Assembly: GCF_001421805.1 (NCBI RefSeq)
Contig: NZ_LMLC01000005.1
Span: 526,389 to 590,388 of the forward strand
Length of the DNA stretch: 64,000 nucleotides
Origin: Sphingomonas sp. Leaf34
GTDB lineage: Bacteria; Pseudomonadota; Alphaproteobacteria; Sphingomonadales; Sphingomonadaceae
Direction: 5' to 3'
Position 1 is the stretch's first letter; the number at the start of each line of letters is the position of its first letter. Below are positions 51,735-60,550 of the stretch, piece by piece. The translations under genes were made by a program, and so were the position numbers. The notes beneath the pieces were generated by a model, which ran no database searches, had not been told where the DNA came from, and was given only the letters and a program-made list of their open reading frames with translations.

Positions 51735-53186
51735 ATGCCGAGCGCGCCACCCCCAGTCCGTCCCCACGCACCGCCTGGCATCCCGCGCGCCACCTTCGCG
51801 CTCCTTGCCGCGTTCGCCGCGTTTGCATTCACGATCATCGTGCCGACGGCCCTTCGCGACGGCGACACCGGCTGGCACCTCGCGACCGGCGCGTGGATCG
51901 TCGCGCACGCGCGCGTCCCGACCGCCGACCCGTTCTCGTTCACTGCCCTCGGCCGCCTCTGGGTCGCGCACGAATGGCTCTCCGAACTGGCGATGTACGC
52001 GAGCTATCGCGCCGCCGGCTGGAGTGGCCTGATCATCCTGATCGGCACTGTGATGGCCACGCTGTTCGCGATCGTCGCGTACGAGATCCGCCGCTGGCTC
52101 AGCCCGCGCGCCAGCATCGTCGCGCTGCTGATGCTCGTCACCGGCCTACTCCCGTCGCTGCTCGCCCGACCGCACATCCTCGCGCTGCCGATCCTCGCCG
52201 CCTGGCTGATCGTCCTGCTGCACTGCCGCGAGCGCGGCAGAGCGCCACCGCTCGGTGTCGCGCTGGTGATGCTGGTCTGGGCGAACGCGCATGGCAGCTT
52301 CGTGTTCGGCCTCGCGCTCGTCGGCGTGTTCGCGCTCGAAGCACTGATCGCCGCCGCCCCGTCCGACCGTCGCCGCGTCGTGCTCGGCTGGGGCGTATTC
52401 GGCGTGGTTTGCGCGGTCGCCGCCACCGCGACGCCGGCCGGCATCGACGGTATCGTCTTCCCATTCTACGTCGACCGCCTCAAACTGCTCGCGCATCTCA
52501 ACGAGTGGCAACCCGCCGACTTCGCGACCTTCTCCGGGTTCGAGGCGATCCTGCTCGTCACGCTCGCGGCCCTGCTCCTGCGACCGGTACGCATCCCGCC
52601 GATCCGCCTGCTCCTGATGCTCGGCGTCCTGCACCTCGCTCTCCAGCATACCCGTCAGGAGATCGTCCTCGTGGTCGTCGGCATCCTGGTCCTGGCAGAA
52701 CCGCTCGGCAAAGCCTGGTCCGCGAAGACTGCGCCTTCTGAAACGCCCCGCCGCGAGAGTCGATCGATCGGCATCCTCATTCTGCTGCTCGCGATCGGCC
52801 TCGCCGGCTACCGCATCGCCTTGCCCGTAGTACGCGGGAACAGCGCCGGCACTCCCGCGACCGCACTCCGCCATCTGCCGCCGTCGCTGCGCAGTCAGCG
52901 CGTCTTCAACGAATACGGCTTTGGCGGGTCGCTGATCTTTGCCGGCATCCGCCCCTATATCGACGGCCGTTCCGACATGTACGGCGACCCGTTCACGCTC
53001 GACTATTTCGCGACCGCCGGCGGCGACACCGCCCGCTGGCGCGCCGCGAACGCACGCTGGCAATTCGGCTGGACGATCCTGCCGCCACGCTCGCGCCTGG
53101 TCCGCATGCTCGACCACGATCCCGCGTGGCAGCGTATCTATGCCGACGACGTCGCGGTGATCCACCGCGCGCGTCCGCGGGGCTAA
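51735..53186 (+). CDS. GT-C-like polytopic membrane protein of unknown function
   Basis: 483 residues with about 10-12 helices. The first periplasmic loop, RDGDTGWHLATGAWIVAHAR, then TADPFSF and WVAHEWLSELAMYA, matches a pattern found in uncharacterised membrane proteins that resemble lipid-linked glycosyltransferases (acidic loop after helix 1). The C-terminal soluble part has RVFNEYGFGGSLIFAGIRPY, then IDGRSDMYG. Function unknown; a transferase for a surface glycan is one option. It interrupts the usual ctaD-ctaB order and is set off by a terminator and a palindrome upstream, so it looks like an insertion with its own promoter. Confidence 0.85.
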   Translation: MPSAPPPVRPHAPPGIPRATFALLAAFAAFAFTIIVPTALRDGDTGWHLATGAWIVAHARVPTADPFSFTALGRLWVAHEWLSELAMYASYRAAGWSGLIILIGTVMATLFAIVAYEIRRWLSPRASIVALLMLVTGLLPSLLARPHILALPILAAWLIVLLHCRERGRAPPLGVALVMLVWANAHGSFVFGLALVGVFALEALIAAAPSDRRRVVLGWGVFGVVCAVAATATPAGIDGIVFPFYVDRLKLLAHLNEWQPADFATFSGFEAILLVTLAALLLRPVRIPPIRLLLMLGVLHLALQHTRQEIVLVVVGILVLAEPLGKAWSAKTAPSETPRRESRSIGILILLLAIGLAGYRIALPVVRGNSAGTPATALRHLPPSLRSQRVFNEYGFGGSLIFAGIRPYIDGRSDMYGDPFTLDYFATAGGDTARWRAANARWQFGWTILPPRSRLVRMLDHDPAWQRIYADDVAVIHRARPRG

Positions 53187-53246
53187 CCGCCGGACATGCT
53201 GAAGCTTTGCGCACCACGTCGCAAACGCGTATAGCGTAGCCGAACC

Positions 53247-54146
53247 ATGACTCCTGCCACTCCCCTTCTCCCACCGGCGCATTGGCGCGATTTCCTTGCG
53301 CTGACCAAGCCACGCGTGATGACGCTCGTCGTCTTCACCGGATTGTGCGGGATGCTCGCCGCGCCCGTCGGCGTGCATCCGGTGATCGGCTTCACCGCGA
53401 TACTCTGCATCGCGCTCGGTGCGGGCGCCGCGGGGGCGCTCAACCAGTGGTACGAATCGGATATCGACGCGGTCATGCGACGCACGGCAAAGCGGCCGCT
53501 GCCCGATGGCCGGATGGACCGCCAGGCGGCGTTGCATTTCGGCGTCGGGCTCGGCGCGTTCTCGGTGCTGTTCATGGGGTTCGCGGTCAACGCGGTGGCC
53601 GCCGCGATCCTGACCGTCTCGATCCTGTTCTACGTGCTGGTCTACACCGTCTGGCTCAAGCGCCGCACGCCGCAGAACATCGTCATCGGCGGTGCCGCGG
53701 GCGCGTTCCCGCCGCTGATCGGCTGGGCGGCGGCGACCGGCGACATCGCGCTGCTGCCGGTGCTGCTGTTCCTGTTCGTGTTCCTGTGGACGCCGCCGCA
53801 TTTCTGGGCCCTCGCGCTGTTCATGAAGAGCGATTACGCCGCCGCGGGCGTGCCGATGCTCCCGGTCGTGTCGGGTGAGCGCACCACGCGGACGCAGATC
53901 GGGCTCTACACGATCCCGATGGCCGCGGTCGCGATCCTGCCCTGGCCGCTCGGGCTGACCGGCGCGATCTACGGCATCGCGGCGGTCCTGCTCACCGGCT
54001 GGTTCGCGCTGCTCGCCATCCGCGTCGCCAAACGCACCACGCATGCCGACGATGCGATGAAACCGGAGAAGGCCTTGTTCAAATACTCGATCCTGTATCT
54101 GTTCGTGATGTTCGGCGCGCTGGTCGTCGACCGGTGGTTCGCATGA
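53247..54146 (+). CDS. ctaB: Protoheme IX farnesyltransferase (heme O synthase)
   Basis: Attaches farnesyl to heme b, the first step toward heme a of the oxidase. 299 residues, UbiA-type prenyltransferase with seven to nine helices. The motifs NQWYESDIDAVMRRTAKRPL (first Asp-rich, NxxxDxxxD) and YTVWLKRRTPQNIVIGGAAG, plus the late LFLFVFLWTPPHFWALALFM, are diagnostic of CyoE/CtaB. The stop overlaps the start of a 48-codon gene (ATGA). Confidence 0.97.
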   Translation: MTPATPLLPPAHWRDFLALTKPRVMTLVVFTGLCGMLAAPVGVHPVIGFTAILCIALGAGAAGALNQWYESDIDAVMRRTAKRPLPDGRMDRQAALHFGVGLGAFSVLFMGFAVNAVAAAILTVSILFYVLVYTVWLKRRTPQNIVIGGAAGAFPPLIGWAAATGDIALLPVLLFLFVFLWTPPHFWALALFMKSDYAAAGVPMLPVVSGERTTRTQIGLYTIPMAAVAILPWPLGLTGAIYGIAAVLLTGWFALLAIRVAKRTTHADDAMKPEKALFKYSILYLFVMFGALVVDRWFA

Positions 54147-54289
54147 CGCCCTCAGACCCCCATCAGGCCGACCTGATCCGCAGCCGCCAGCGCGGTCGCG
54201 CGCGCGTGATGGCGCTGCTGCTCGGCGCCTTCGTCATCCTCGTCTTCGCGATCTCGATCGCCAAGATCCGCGCGGGCATGCCGCACTGA
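54143..54289 (+). CDS. 48-residue single-helix membrane protein in the cta operon
   Basis: Small frame overlapped at both ends by neighbours: its ATG lies in the ctaB stop (ATGA) and its TGA overlaps the ctaG ATG (TGATG). The product has a charged head (TPSDPHQADLIRSRQRGRAR) and one hydrophobic helix (VMALLLGAFVILVFAISIAK). Tiny proteins like this are common between ctaB and ctaG of alphaproteobacteria (sometimes called CoxF-like), perhaps aiding assembly. Coding is well supported by the overlaps; function is inference. Confidence 0.85.
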   Translation: MTPSDPHQADLIRSRQRGRARVMALLLGAFVILVFAISIAKIRAGMPH

Positions 54290-54840
54290 TGGCCGGCTGG
54301 AAGGCCATGTCGCGCACCAACCGCACCGCGGCGCTTGCGGTGCTCTTCATCTGTTTCATGACCGGGCTCGCCTGGGCCAGCGTGCCGCTCTACCGCCTGT
54401 TCTGCTCGGTCACCGGCCTCAACGGCACGACGCAGCGCGGGCTGACGGCGCCGGGCGCGGTCGATCACCAGATTCGGGTCGATTTCGACACCAATGTCAG
54501 CCCCAAGCTGCCGTGGAAGTTCGCGCCCGAGAATCGCTCGGACACGATCGCGATCGGCGCGCGCGACATGGCGTTCTTCACGGCGACGAACACCTCGACC
54601 AAGCCGCTCACCGGCACCGCGACGTTCAACGTCCAGCCGGCGCAGGCCGGCAAGTATTTCACCAAGATCCAGTGTTTCTGCTTCACGCAGCAAACGCTCA
54701 AGCCCGGCGAGACCGCGCGGATGCCGGTGATCTTCTTCGTCGATCCGAAGATCCTGACGGACCCGGACGCGGCAGACATCCAGACGATCACGCTCAGCTA
54801 CACGTTTTACCCGGTGGATTCCGCGAAAAACGCAAGCTAG
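54289..54840 (+). CDS. ctaG: Cytochrome c oxidase assembly protein CtaG (Cox11)
   Basis: Copper chaperone that delivers CuB to subunit I. 183 residues. One membrane helix (ALAVLFICFMTGLAWASVPL) is followed by YRLFCSVTGLNGTTQ and the periplasmic copper-binding pair in IQCFCFTQQTLKPGE (Cys-x-Cys). The fold end MPVIFFVDPKILTDP is typical. Coupled to the 48-residue gene by TGATG. ctaE starts 29 bases after its stop. Confidence 0.97.
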   Translation: MAGWKAMSRTNRTAALAVLFICFMTGLAWASVPLYRLFCSVTGLNGTTQRGLTAPGAVDHQIRVDFDTNVSPKLPWKFAPENRSDTIAIGARDMAFFTATNTSTKPLTGTATFNVQPAQAGKYFTKIQCFCFTQQTLKPGETARMPVIFFVDPKILTDPDAADIQTITLSYTFYPVDSAKNAS

Positions 54841-54869
54841 GACGGGCGCAAAGAGAATAGGGGAGTTCC

Positions 54870-55796
54870 ATGGCCGGCGCGAAAAACCACGAGTATCACA
54901 TCCTGCCACCCAGTGTCTGGCCGCTGGTCGGATCGATGTCCGCGCTGATCATGGCGGTCGGCGGCGTCATGTGGATGCACGGTGGCCATATCGACAAGCC
55001 CAATGGCGGCGGCTGGATCTTCTTCATCGGCCTCGCGGGGCTGCTGTTCACCTTCTACAGCTGGTGGGCGCAGGTCATCAAGGAAGCGCATGCGGGCGAT
55101 CACACCCCCGTCGTCCAGCTGCATTTCCGCTACGGCATGATCCTGTTCATCGCCTCCGAGGTGATGTTCTTCGTCGGCTGGTTCTGGGCGTTCTTCGACT
55201 TCTCGCTGTTCCCCACCGCGATGACCTATGCCGATGGCAGCGTCACGCGCGCGGTCGAAGGCGGCGCGGCGATGATCGCGCAGTGGCCGCCAAAGGGCCT
55301 GACGGTCATCAACCCGTTCGAACTGCCGCTGCTCAACACGCTGATCCTGCTGACGTCCGGCACCACGGTGACCTGGGCGCACCACGCGCTGATCCACAAC
55401 CAGCGCGGCGGCGACAAGACCGGGCTTTGGGGGATGATCGGCGTCGGCAACCGCGATGGCGTTCTCAAGGGGCTGTGGCTCACCGTGATCCTCGGCGTGC
55501 TGTTCAGTGGCATCCAGGCGTATGAGTATGTCCACGCGCCCTTCCCGTTCAAGGGGATCAACTATGGCGCGGCGTTCTTCATGGCGACCGGCTTTCACGG
55601 GTTCCACGTCGTCATTGGCACGATCTTCCTGATCGTCTGCCTCGTCCGCGCCTATCGCGGCGATTTCACGCCCCGCCAGCATTTTGGCTTCGAGGCGGCG
55701 GCCTGGTACTGGCATTTCGTCGACGTCGTGTGGCTGTTCCTGTTCGTCACCGTCTATGTCTGGGGCGGCTGGGGCGCCCCCGTCCACGGCGGTTGA
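54870..55796 (+). CDS. ctaE: Cytochrome c oxidase subunit III
   Basis: Third core subunit of the aa3 oxidase, stabilising proton uptake. 308 residues with seven helices. Seen: HEYHILPPSVWPLVGSMSAL at the N-terminus, FIASEVMFFVGWFWAFFDFS with the conserved Glu, TGFHGFHVVIGTIFLIVCLV and AWYWHFVDVVWLFLFVTVYV. A GGAG site precedes the ATG. Family A and B palindromes separate it from the DUF983 gene. Confidence 0.98.
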   Translation: MAGAKNHEYHILPPSVWPLVGSMSALIMAVGGVMWMHGGHIDKPNGGGWIFFIGLAGLLFTFYSWWAQVIKEAHAGDHTPVVQLHFRYGMILFIASEVMFFVGWFWAFFDFSLFPTAMTYADGSVTRAVEGGAAMIAQWPPKGLTVINPFELPLLNTLILLTSGTTVTWAHHALIHNQRGGDKTGLWGMIGVGNRDGVLKGLWLTVILGVLFSGIQAYEYVHAPFPFKGINYGAAFFMATGFHGFHVVIGTIFLIVCLVRAYRGDFTPRQHFGFEAAAWYWHFVDVVWLFLFVTVYVWGGWGAPVHGG

Positions 55797-55820
55797 GCTT
55801 TTACGGGACCATCCGCAATA

Positions 55821-55929
55821 CCCACCCCGGCGCAGGCCGGGGCCCAAGTGGGACGGCCGCAGTAACAAAGCGCCGTCCTCAATCGGGGATGTCTCCCAAT
55901 TGGGCCCCGGCCTTCGCCGGGGTGGCGGG
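55821..55929. repeat. Family A palindromic repeat
   Basis: Complete copy with slightly changed left arm (GGCGCAGGCC). It starts 24 bases after the ctaE stop. With the next element it fills the 247 bp gap within the cta cluster. Confidence 0.85.
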
Positions 55930-55964
55930 TAGGAATGGGGCAGCGCGGCCCGCCACCCGCCTCC

Positions 55965-56016
55965 TGTTCTCCCGCGAAGGCGGGAGCCCAGTCTGGATCC
56001 CCGCCTTCGCGGGGAT
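55965..56016. repeat. Family B palindromic repeat
   Basis: Palindrome of the TCCCGCGAAGGCGGGAGCCCAG type with small loop, 27 bases before the DUF983 gene start. Confidence 0.8.
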
Positions 56017-56043
56017 GCACAGCCGTCAGGAGGCGATGACGCC

Positions 56044-56427
56044 ATGACAGAAGAACCCTACCCGCTCGCCACCGCCCCCACGATCGCGCAGGTCGCGCTA
56101 AAGGGCCTGTGCCCGCGTTGCGGCAAGCCGACGCTGTTCGCGAAATGGTCCAATTTCGCCGACCGCTGCACCAATTGCGGCCTCGACTTCGCCAAGTTCA
56201 ACGTCGGCGACGGCCCCGCCGCCTTCCTGACGCTGATCCTCGGCGCGCTCGTCGTCGCGCTCGCGATCACGCTGGAACTCAAGGTCCACCCCCCGCTCTG
56301 GCTGCACATGCTGATCTGGATTCCGTTCACCGCGGGTGGCGTCGTCCTGTCGCTGCGCGCCGCCAAGGGCGCGCTGATGTCCGCCGAATATCGCAACGCC
56401 GCGCGCGAGGGCAAAATCGAACCGTGA
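56044..56427 (+). CDS. DUF983 family membrane protein
   Basis: 127 residues. An N-terminal four-cysteine zinc-ribbon-like part (LCPRCGKPTLFAKWSNFADR, then CTNCGLDF) is followed by two membrane helices (AAFLTLILGALVVALAITLE and LHMLIWIPFTAGGVVLSLRA). DUF983 genes often accompany cta clusters, and a role in oxidase assembly is assumed but not known. The stop overlaps the GTG of the SURF1 gene (GTGA). Confidence 0.92.
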   Translation: MTEEPYPLATAPTIAQVALKGLCPRCGKPTLFAKWSNFADRCTNCGLDFAKFNVGDGPAAFLTLILGALVVALAITLELKVHPPLWLHMLIWIPFTAGGVVLSLRAAKGALMSAEYRNAAREGKIEP

Positions 56428-57059
56428 CCCGTCCCTCGCCGCGCATTCCCGTCATCCCGACCATCCTCGTCACGCTCGCGATCGCGGCCATGATCGGCCT
56501 CGGCCTGTGGCAACTCCTCGACCGCCTCCCGAAAAAGGAGGCGTTCCTCGCGCAGCTCGCCGCCAACCCCGCCAAGCCGGCGATGGCGTTCCCGCGCCTG
56601 CCCGACGAGACGCTCCTGTTCCGCCGCGCCTCAGGTCTCTGCCTCCAGCCGACCGCCATCACGCTCGCCGGCGCGGGCAAATCCGGCTTCCGCGCGATCG
56701 CGCAGTGCCGGACCGGCGCTGAGGGGCCCGGCATGATCGTCCAGCTCGGCACCACGCGCGATCCGATGGCGAAGATCGCCTGGGCGGGCGGCGAAGTCTC
56801 GGGGTTCATCAGCCACGCGCCCGACGGCCGCTCGCTGATCGGATCGCTGTTCGATCATACGCCGCAGCGCCTGATGCTGGTCGCCGACACCCCGCAAGCT
56901 GGACTCAGCGCCAACGGCGGACCGGACATCGCCTCCGTCCCGAACAACCACCTCGCTTATGCCGGCCAGTGGTTCTTCTTCGCCGCCATTGCCGCGATCA
57001 TTTATGTCCTTGCGATAGCCAAGCGGCGCAACCTTGTGTCGAAAGCCTCGTCCCGCTAA
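56424..57059 (+). CDS. SURF1 family oxidase assembly protein
   Basis: Heme a insertion/assembly factor of cytochrome oxidase. 211 residues with a helix at each end (IPTILVTLAIAAMIGLGLWQ at the start, FFFAAIAAIIYVLAIAKRR at the end). GLGLWQLLDRLPKKEAFLAQ and the final NNHLAYAGQWFFFA are SURF1 marks. GTG start overlapping the DUF983 stop. The middle domain is short compared with classical SURF1. Confidence 0.9.
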   Translation: MTRPSPRIPVIPTILVTLAIAAMIGLGLWQLLDRLPKKEAFLAQLAANPAKPAMAFPRLPDETLLFRRASGLCLQPTAITLAGAGKSGFRAIAQCRTGAEGPGMIVQLGTTRDPMAKIAWAGGEVSGFISHAPDGRSLIGSLFDHTPQRLMLVADTPQAGLSANGGPDIASVPNNHLAYAGQWFFFAAIAAIIYVLAIAKRRNLVSKASSR

Positions 57060-57069
57060 CCGGCTGGCC

Positions 57070-58470
57070 ATGCGTTACATCAGCACCCGCGGTTCCGCCC
57101 CCGTCCTCGATTTCGAAGCCGCGACGCTCGCCGGCCTCGCCTCCGACGGCGGCCTGTACCTCCCCGAGGCCTGGCCAACGATGACCCGCGACGAGATCGC
57201 GGCGCTCGCCGGCCTCTCCTATGTCGACACCGCAGTCGCGGTGATGGCGCCGTTTGTCGGCGACGCGATGACGCGCGAGGAACTGAAAGCACTTTGTGAG
57301 CAGGCCTATGGCCGCTTCTCGCACGCCGCAGTCGTCCCGCTGGTCCAGCTCGACCACGACCAGTGGCTGCTCGAGCTGTTCCACGGCCCGACGCTCGCGT
57401 TCAAGGACTTCGCGCTCCAGCTGCTCGGGTTGTTCTTCGAACGCTTCCTCGCGGGCACGGACAAGCGGCTGACGATCATCGGCGCGACCAGCGGCGACAC
57501 CGGCTCGGCCGCGATCGACGCGGTCGCGGGGCGCGCGGGCATCGACATCTTCATGCTTCACCCGGTCGGGCGGATCTCCGACGTGCAGCGCCGCCAGATG
57601 ACTACGGTGCTCAGCCCCAACGTCTACAACATCGCCATCGAAGGCAGCTTCGACGACGCGCAGGCACTGGTGAAGGCGATGTTCAACGACCGCGCCTTCT
57701 CGACCAAGTTCGCGCTGTCTGCGGTGAACTCGATCAACTGGGCCCGGCTGATGGCGCAGGTGGTGTATTTCTTCTACGCCGCGGTCCGCCTCGGCGCGCC
57801 CGATCGCGCGGTCGCGTTCGCAGTGCCGACCGGCAATTTCGGTGACGTGTTCGCAGGCTATGTCGCGGCGCAGATGGGCCTCCCCGTCGCCAAGCTGGTC
57901 GTTGCGACCAACGTCAACGACATCCTCCACCGCGCGCTGAGCACCGGCGATTATTCGAAGGGCGACGTCCAGCAGACCCCGACCCCGTCGATGGATATCC
58001 AGGTCAGCTCCAACTTCGAACGGCTATTGTTCGATCTCGGCGGCCGCGACGGCGCGGCGTTGGCGACGCAGATGGCGGGGTTCGAATCGTCGGGTGCGAT
58101 GCGCCTCACCAACGCGCAGTCGCAGGGCGCCGCGGCGCTCTTCCAGAGCGACCGTGTCGACCTCGACGACATGACGCTCGCCATGCGCTGGGCGCACGAA
58201 CATGCCGGGCAGGTGATCGACCCGCACACCGCGATCGGCCTCGCCGCGGCGCTGCGCCTCGACGTACCCGCGGGCGTCCCCGTCGTGACGCTCGCGACGG
58301 CGCACCCCGCCAAGTTCGGCGACGCCGTCGAGCGCGCCACCGGCGTCCGTCCCTCGCTTCCCGCGCGCGTCGGCGACCTGTTCGACCGCGAGGAACGCTA
58401 CGCGACGCTCCCCGCCACGTTCGAGGCGATCACCGCGTACATCACCGAGCGCGCGAGGCCGTCGGCATGA
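57070..58470 (+). CDS. thrC: Threonine synthase
   Basis: PLP enzyme turning phosphohomoserine into threonine. 466 residues, the long type found in proteobacteria. The PLP lysine lies in GPTLAFKDFALQLLG (Lys112), with the phosphate loop TSGDTGSAAIDA and VPTGNFGDVFAGYVAAQMG. MRYISTRGSAP is the natural start; 12 upstream codons overlap the SURF1 gene. It follows surf1 after ten bases, the usual order in alphaproteobacteria. Stop overlaps the next methyltransferase start. Confidence 0.97.
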   Translation: MRYISTRGSAPVLDFEAATLAGLASDGGLYLPEAWPTMTRDEIAALAGLSYVDTAVAVMAPFVGDAMTREELKALCEQAYGRFSHAAVVPLVQLDHDQWLLELFHGPTLAFKDFALQLLGLFFERFLAGTDKRLTIIGATSGDTGSAAIDAVAGRAGIDIFMLHPVGRISDVQRRQMTTVLSPNVYNIAIEGSFDDAQALVKAMFNDRAFSTKFALSAVNSINWARLMAQVVYFFYAAVRLGAPDRAVAFAVPTGNFGDVFAGYVAAQMGLPVAKLVVATNVNDILHRALSTGDYSKGDVQQTPTPSMDIQVSSNFERLLFDLGGRDGAALATQMAGFESSGAMRLTNAQSQGAAALFQSDRVDLDDMTLAMRWAHEHAGQVIDPHTAIGLAAALRLDVPAGVPVVTLATAHPAKFGDAVERATGVRPSLPARVGDLFDREERYATLPATFEAITAYITERARPSA

Positions 58471-59336
58471 AGCTCGAAACGCTCATCGGCGAACCCTGGG
58501 CGGATTACGGCCTGATCGATTCAGGGAACGGCAAGAAGCTCGAACGCTATGGCCGCTTCCGCTTCATCCGCCCCGAACCGCAGGCGATGTGGGCGCCCGC
58601 CTCGACCGACTGGACGGCGCAGGGGGAATTCGTCCCCGGCTCCGACGAGGATGGCGGCGGCCGCTGGGAATTTGCCGAACCCGTCCCCCGCGAGGGCTGG
58701 ACGCTCAAGTGGAACGAGGTGTCCTACACCGCGCAGACCACCCCGTTTCGCCATCTCGGCTTCTTCCCGGACATGGCGCCGGTGTGGAGCTGGATGCGCG
58801 AGCGCGTGGCCGGACTCGACTCGCCCGAATGCATGAACCTGTTCGGCTATACCGGCGTCGGCACGCTGGCGATGGCGACCAAGGGCGTTCGCATGGTCCA
58901 TGTCGACGCGTCGAAGAAGTCGGTCGAGGCGGCCAAGGCCAACGCCAAGCTCTCGGGCATGGCCGACGCGCCGATCCGCTGGATGACCGACGACGCGGCG
59001 AAGTTCGTCGCGCGCGAGGTTCGGCGGGGGCGGCGGTATGACGGGATCCTGCTCGATCCGCCGAAATACGGGCGCGGGCCTGAGGGCGAGGTGTGGCGTC
59101 TCGAGGAAGACCTGCCCAAGCTGATCGCCGACTGTCGCAAGCTGCTCGACGAGAATTCGCGGTTCCTGTTCCTGACGGTGTACGCGGTGCGGATGTCCGC
59201 GCTGGCGATCGGCGAATTGCTCAACCAGGTGTTCGCGGACCTGCCGGGCAAGGTTGAAGTCGGTGAGTTGGGCGTTCGCGAGGAAGCGCGCGGGCTGACT
59301 CTGCCCACCGCGATCTGGGCCCGCTGGAGCCGCTGA
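58467..59336 (+). CDS. Class I SAM methyltransferase (RlmI/RlmL-like catalytic domain)
   Basis: 289 residues. Rossmann motif NLFGYTGVGTLAMATKGVRM with VHVDASKKSVEAAKANAKL next, and LLDPPKYGRGPEGEVW, the DPPK motif of 23S rRNA m5C/m2G enzymes. The N-terminal domain (WADYGLIDSGNGKKLERYGR) differs from the PUA domain of RlmI. An rRNA or tRNA base is the likely target, but none can be named. Coupled to thrC by ATGA. Repeats follow its stop. Confidence 0.88.
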   Translation: MKLETLIGEPWADYGLIDSGNGKKLERYGRFRFIRPEPQAMWAPASTDWTAQGEFVPGSDEDGGGRWEFAEPVPREGWTLKWNEVSYTAQTTPFRHLGFFPDMAPVWSWMRERVAGLDSPECMNLFGYTGVGTLAMATKGVRMVHVDASKKSVEAAKANAKLSGMADAPIRWMTDDAAKFVAREVRRGRRYDGILLDPPKYGRGPEGEVWRLEEDLPKLIADCRKLLDENSRFLFLTVYAVRMSALAIGELLNQVFADLPGKVEVGELGVREEARGLTLPTAIWARWSR

Positions 59337-59350
59337 GGCCGCTCTAGCGG

Positions 59351-59456
59351 CCACCCCGGCGAAGGCCGGGGCCCAATTGGAGAGGTCGGCGTGACGAAGG
59401 GCGGTCCTCCGTTTGCTACGTCCCCCAATTGGGCCCCGGCCTTCGCCGGGGTGGTG
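59351..59456. repeat. Family A palindromic repeat
   Basis: Complete copy with both consensus arms. Lies between the convergent methyltransferase and agmatine deiminase genes. Confidence 0.88.
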
Positions 59457-59491
59457 GTTTGTGGAACGATAGAGATCCACGCTGGCCCGCC

Positions 59492-59570
59492 GTTCCCCCG
59501 CGAAGGCGGGGGTCCGGGCGCCAGGAACGACACCGCTTGCAACCCTGGGCCCCCGCCTTCGCGGGGGAAC
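59492..59570. repeat. Family B palindrome, long-loop form
   Basis: Arms GTTCCCCCGCGAAGGCGGGG and inverse, with a loop of about 32 bp instead of the usual few bases. This is the form that best matches the decayed copy in bioB. Confidence 0.8.
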
Positions 59571-59581
59571 AAGACAAGACG

Positions 59582-60550
59582 TCAGCCGGGGATCTGCTGC
59601 GAGATGCAATGGAAACTGCCGCCGCCCGTCAGGATATGATCCGCGCGCTGCCCGACGACCTCGCGGTCCGGGAACAGCGCCTGGATCGCCAGCACCGCAG
59701 CCGCATCGTTCTCAGCCCCGTACAACGGCACCACCACCGCGGCATTGCCGATGTAGAAGTTCATGTAGCTCGCCGGCACGACCTCCTCGTCGCGTAGCAC
59801 GCGGCCCGGCGACGGGATCGTCACGACGTCCAGCCCGGCTGCCGCAGCATCGCGCGCGGCGTTCTGGTAGACCTGCCAGTTCGGGTCGTTGTCGGTCGCC
59901 TTCGGGACTGCCACACGTCCCTCGCCGACAAACCGCGCGAGGTTGTCGACATGCCCGTCGGTATGATCGTTGACCAACCCGTCCCCCAGCCAGACGACGC
60001 GCGTGTAGCCGAGATCCGACGCCAGCCGCGCCTCGATCTCTTCCTTGGTCAACGACGGATTGCGGTTGCGGTTGAGCAGGCACTGCTGGGTCGTCACGAC
60101 CGTCCCGGTGCCGTCGCCGTCTATCGCGCCGCCTTCGAGGACCCACGCACATGTCTCGACCCGCTTGTGCCGGCTCGCCGCGAGCCGCTGCCCGATCGTA
60201 TCGTCACCCGGCAGGTCGTATTTCCCGCCCCAGCCATTGAACTGAAAATCGCGTGCGCTACCGTCGGCGACGATGATTGGTGCGGTGTCACGCAGCCAGA
60301 TGTCGCCAAACGGCTCCATCACCACCTGCGCGAATGGCGCGAGCCGCTTGGCAGTGGTCGCCGACCCGACATCCGCCGCGACCAGGATCACCGTCTCGCC
60401 TCGGCCCTCGGCGTGCACCGCCTTGGCAAACGCGACGACCTCGTCGCGCGCGGGCTCCAGATCGTCCAGCCACAGGTCGGCATGGCTCGGAAAACCGATC
60501 CAGACGGCCTTGTGATGCGCCCATTCGGCCGGGGTAGTCGTCGTGGTCAC
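59582..60550 (-). CDS. aguA: Agmatine deiminase family protein
   Basis: Converts agmatine to N-carbamoylputrescine in polyamine synthesis. 322 residues of the pentein fold. Substrate and catalytic residues seen: EPFGDIWLRDTAPIIV, VLEGGAIDGDGTGTVVTTQQ, the His region NDHTDGHVDNLARF, and the nucleophile cysteine in GGGSFHCISQQ near the end. A relative, bacterial peptidylarginine deiminase, is longer. The start stands one base after the M28 peptidase stop... on the same strand, so the two are probably cotranscribed. Confidence 0.93.
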   Translation of the reverse strand: MTTTTTPAEWAHHKAVWIGFPSHADLWLDDLEPARDEVVAFAKAVHAEGRGETVILVAADVGSATTAKRLAPFAQVVMEPFGDIWLRDTAPIIVADGSARDFQFNGWGGKYDLPGDDTIGQRLAASRHKRVETCAWVLEGGAIDGDGTGTVVTTQQCLLNRNRNPSLTKEEIEARLASDLGYTRVVWLGDGLVNDHTDGHVDNLARFVGEGRVAVPKATDNDPNWQVYQNAARDAAAAGLDVVTIPSPGRVLRDEEVVPASYMNFYIGNAAVVVPLYGAENDAAAVLAIQALFPDREVVGQRADHILTGGGSFHCISQQIPG

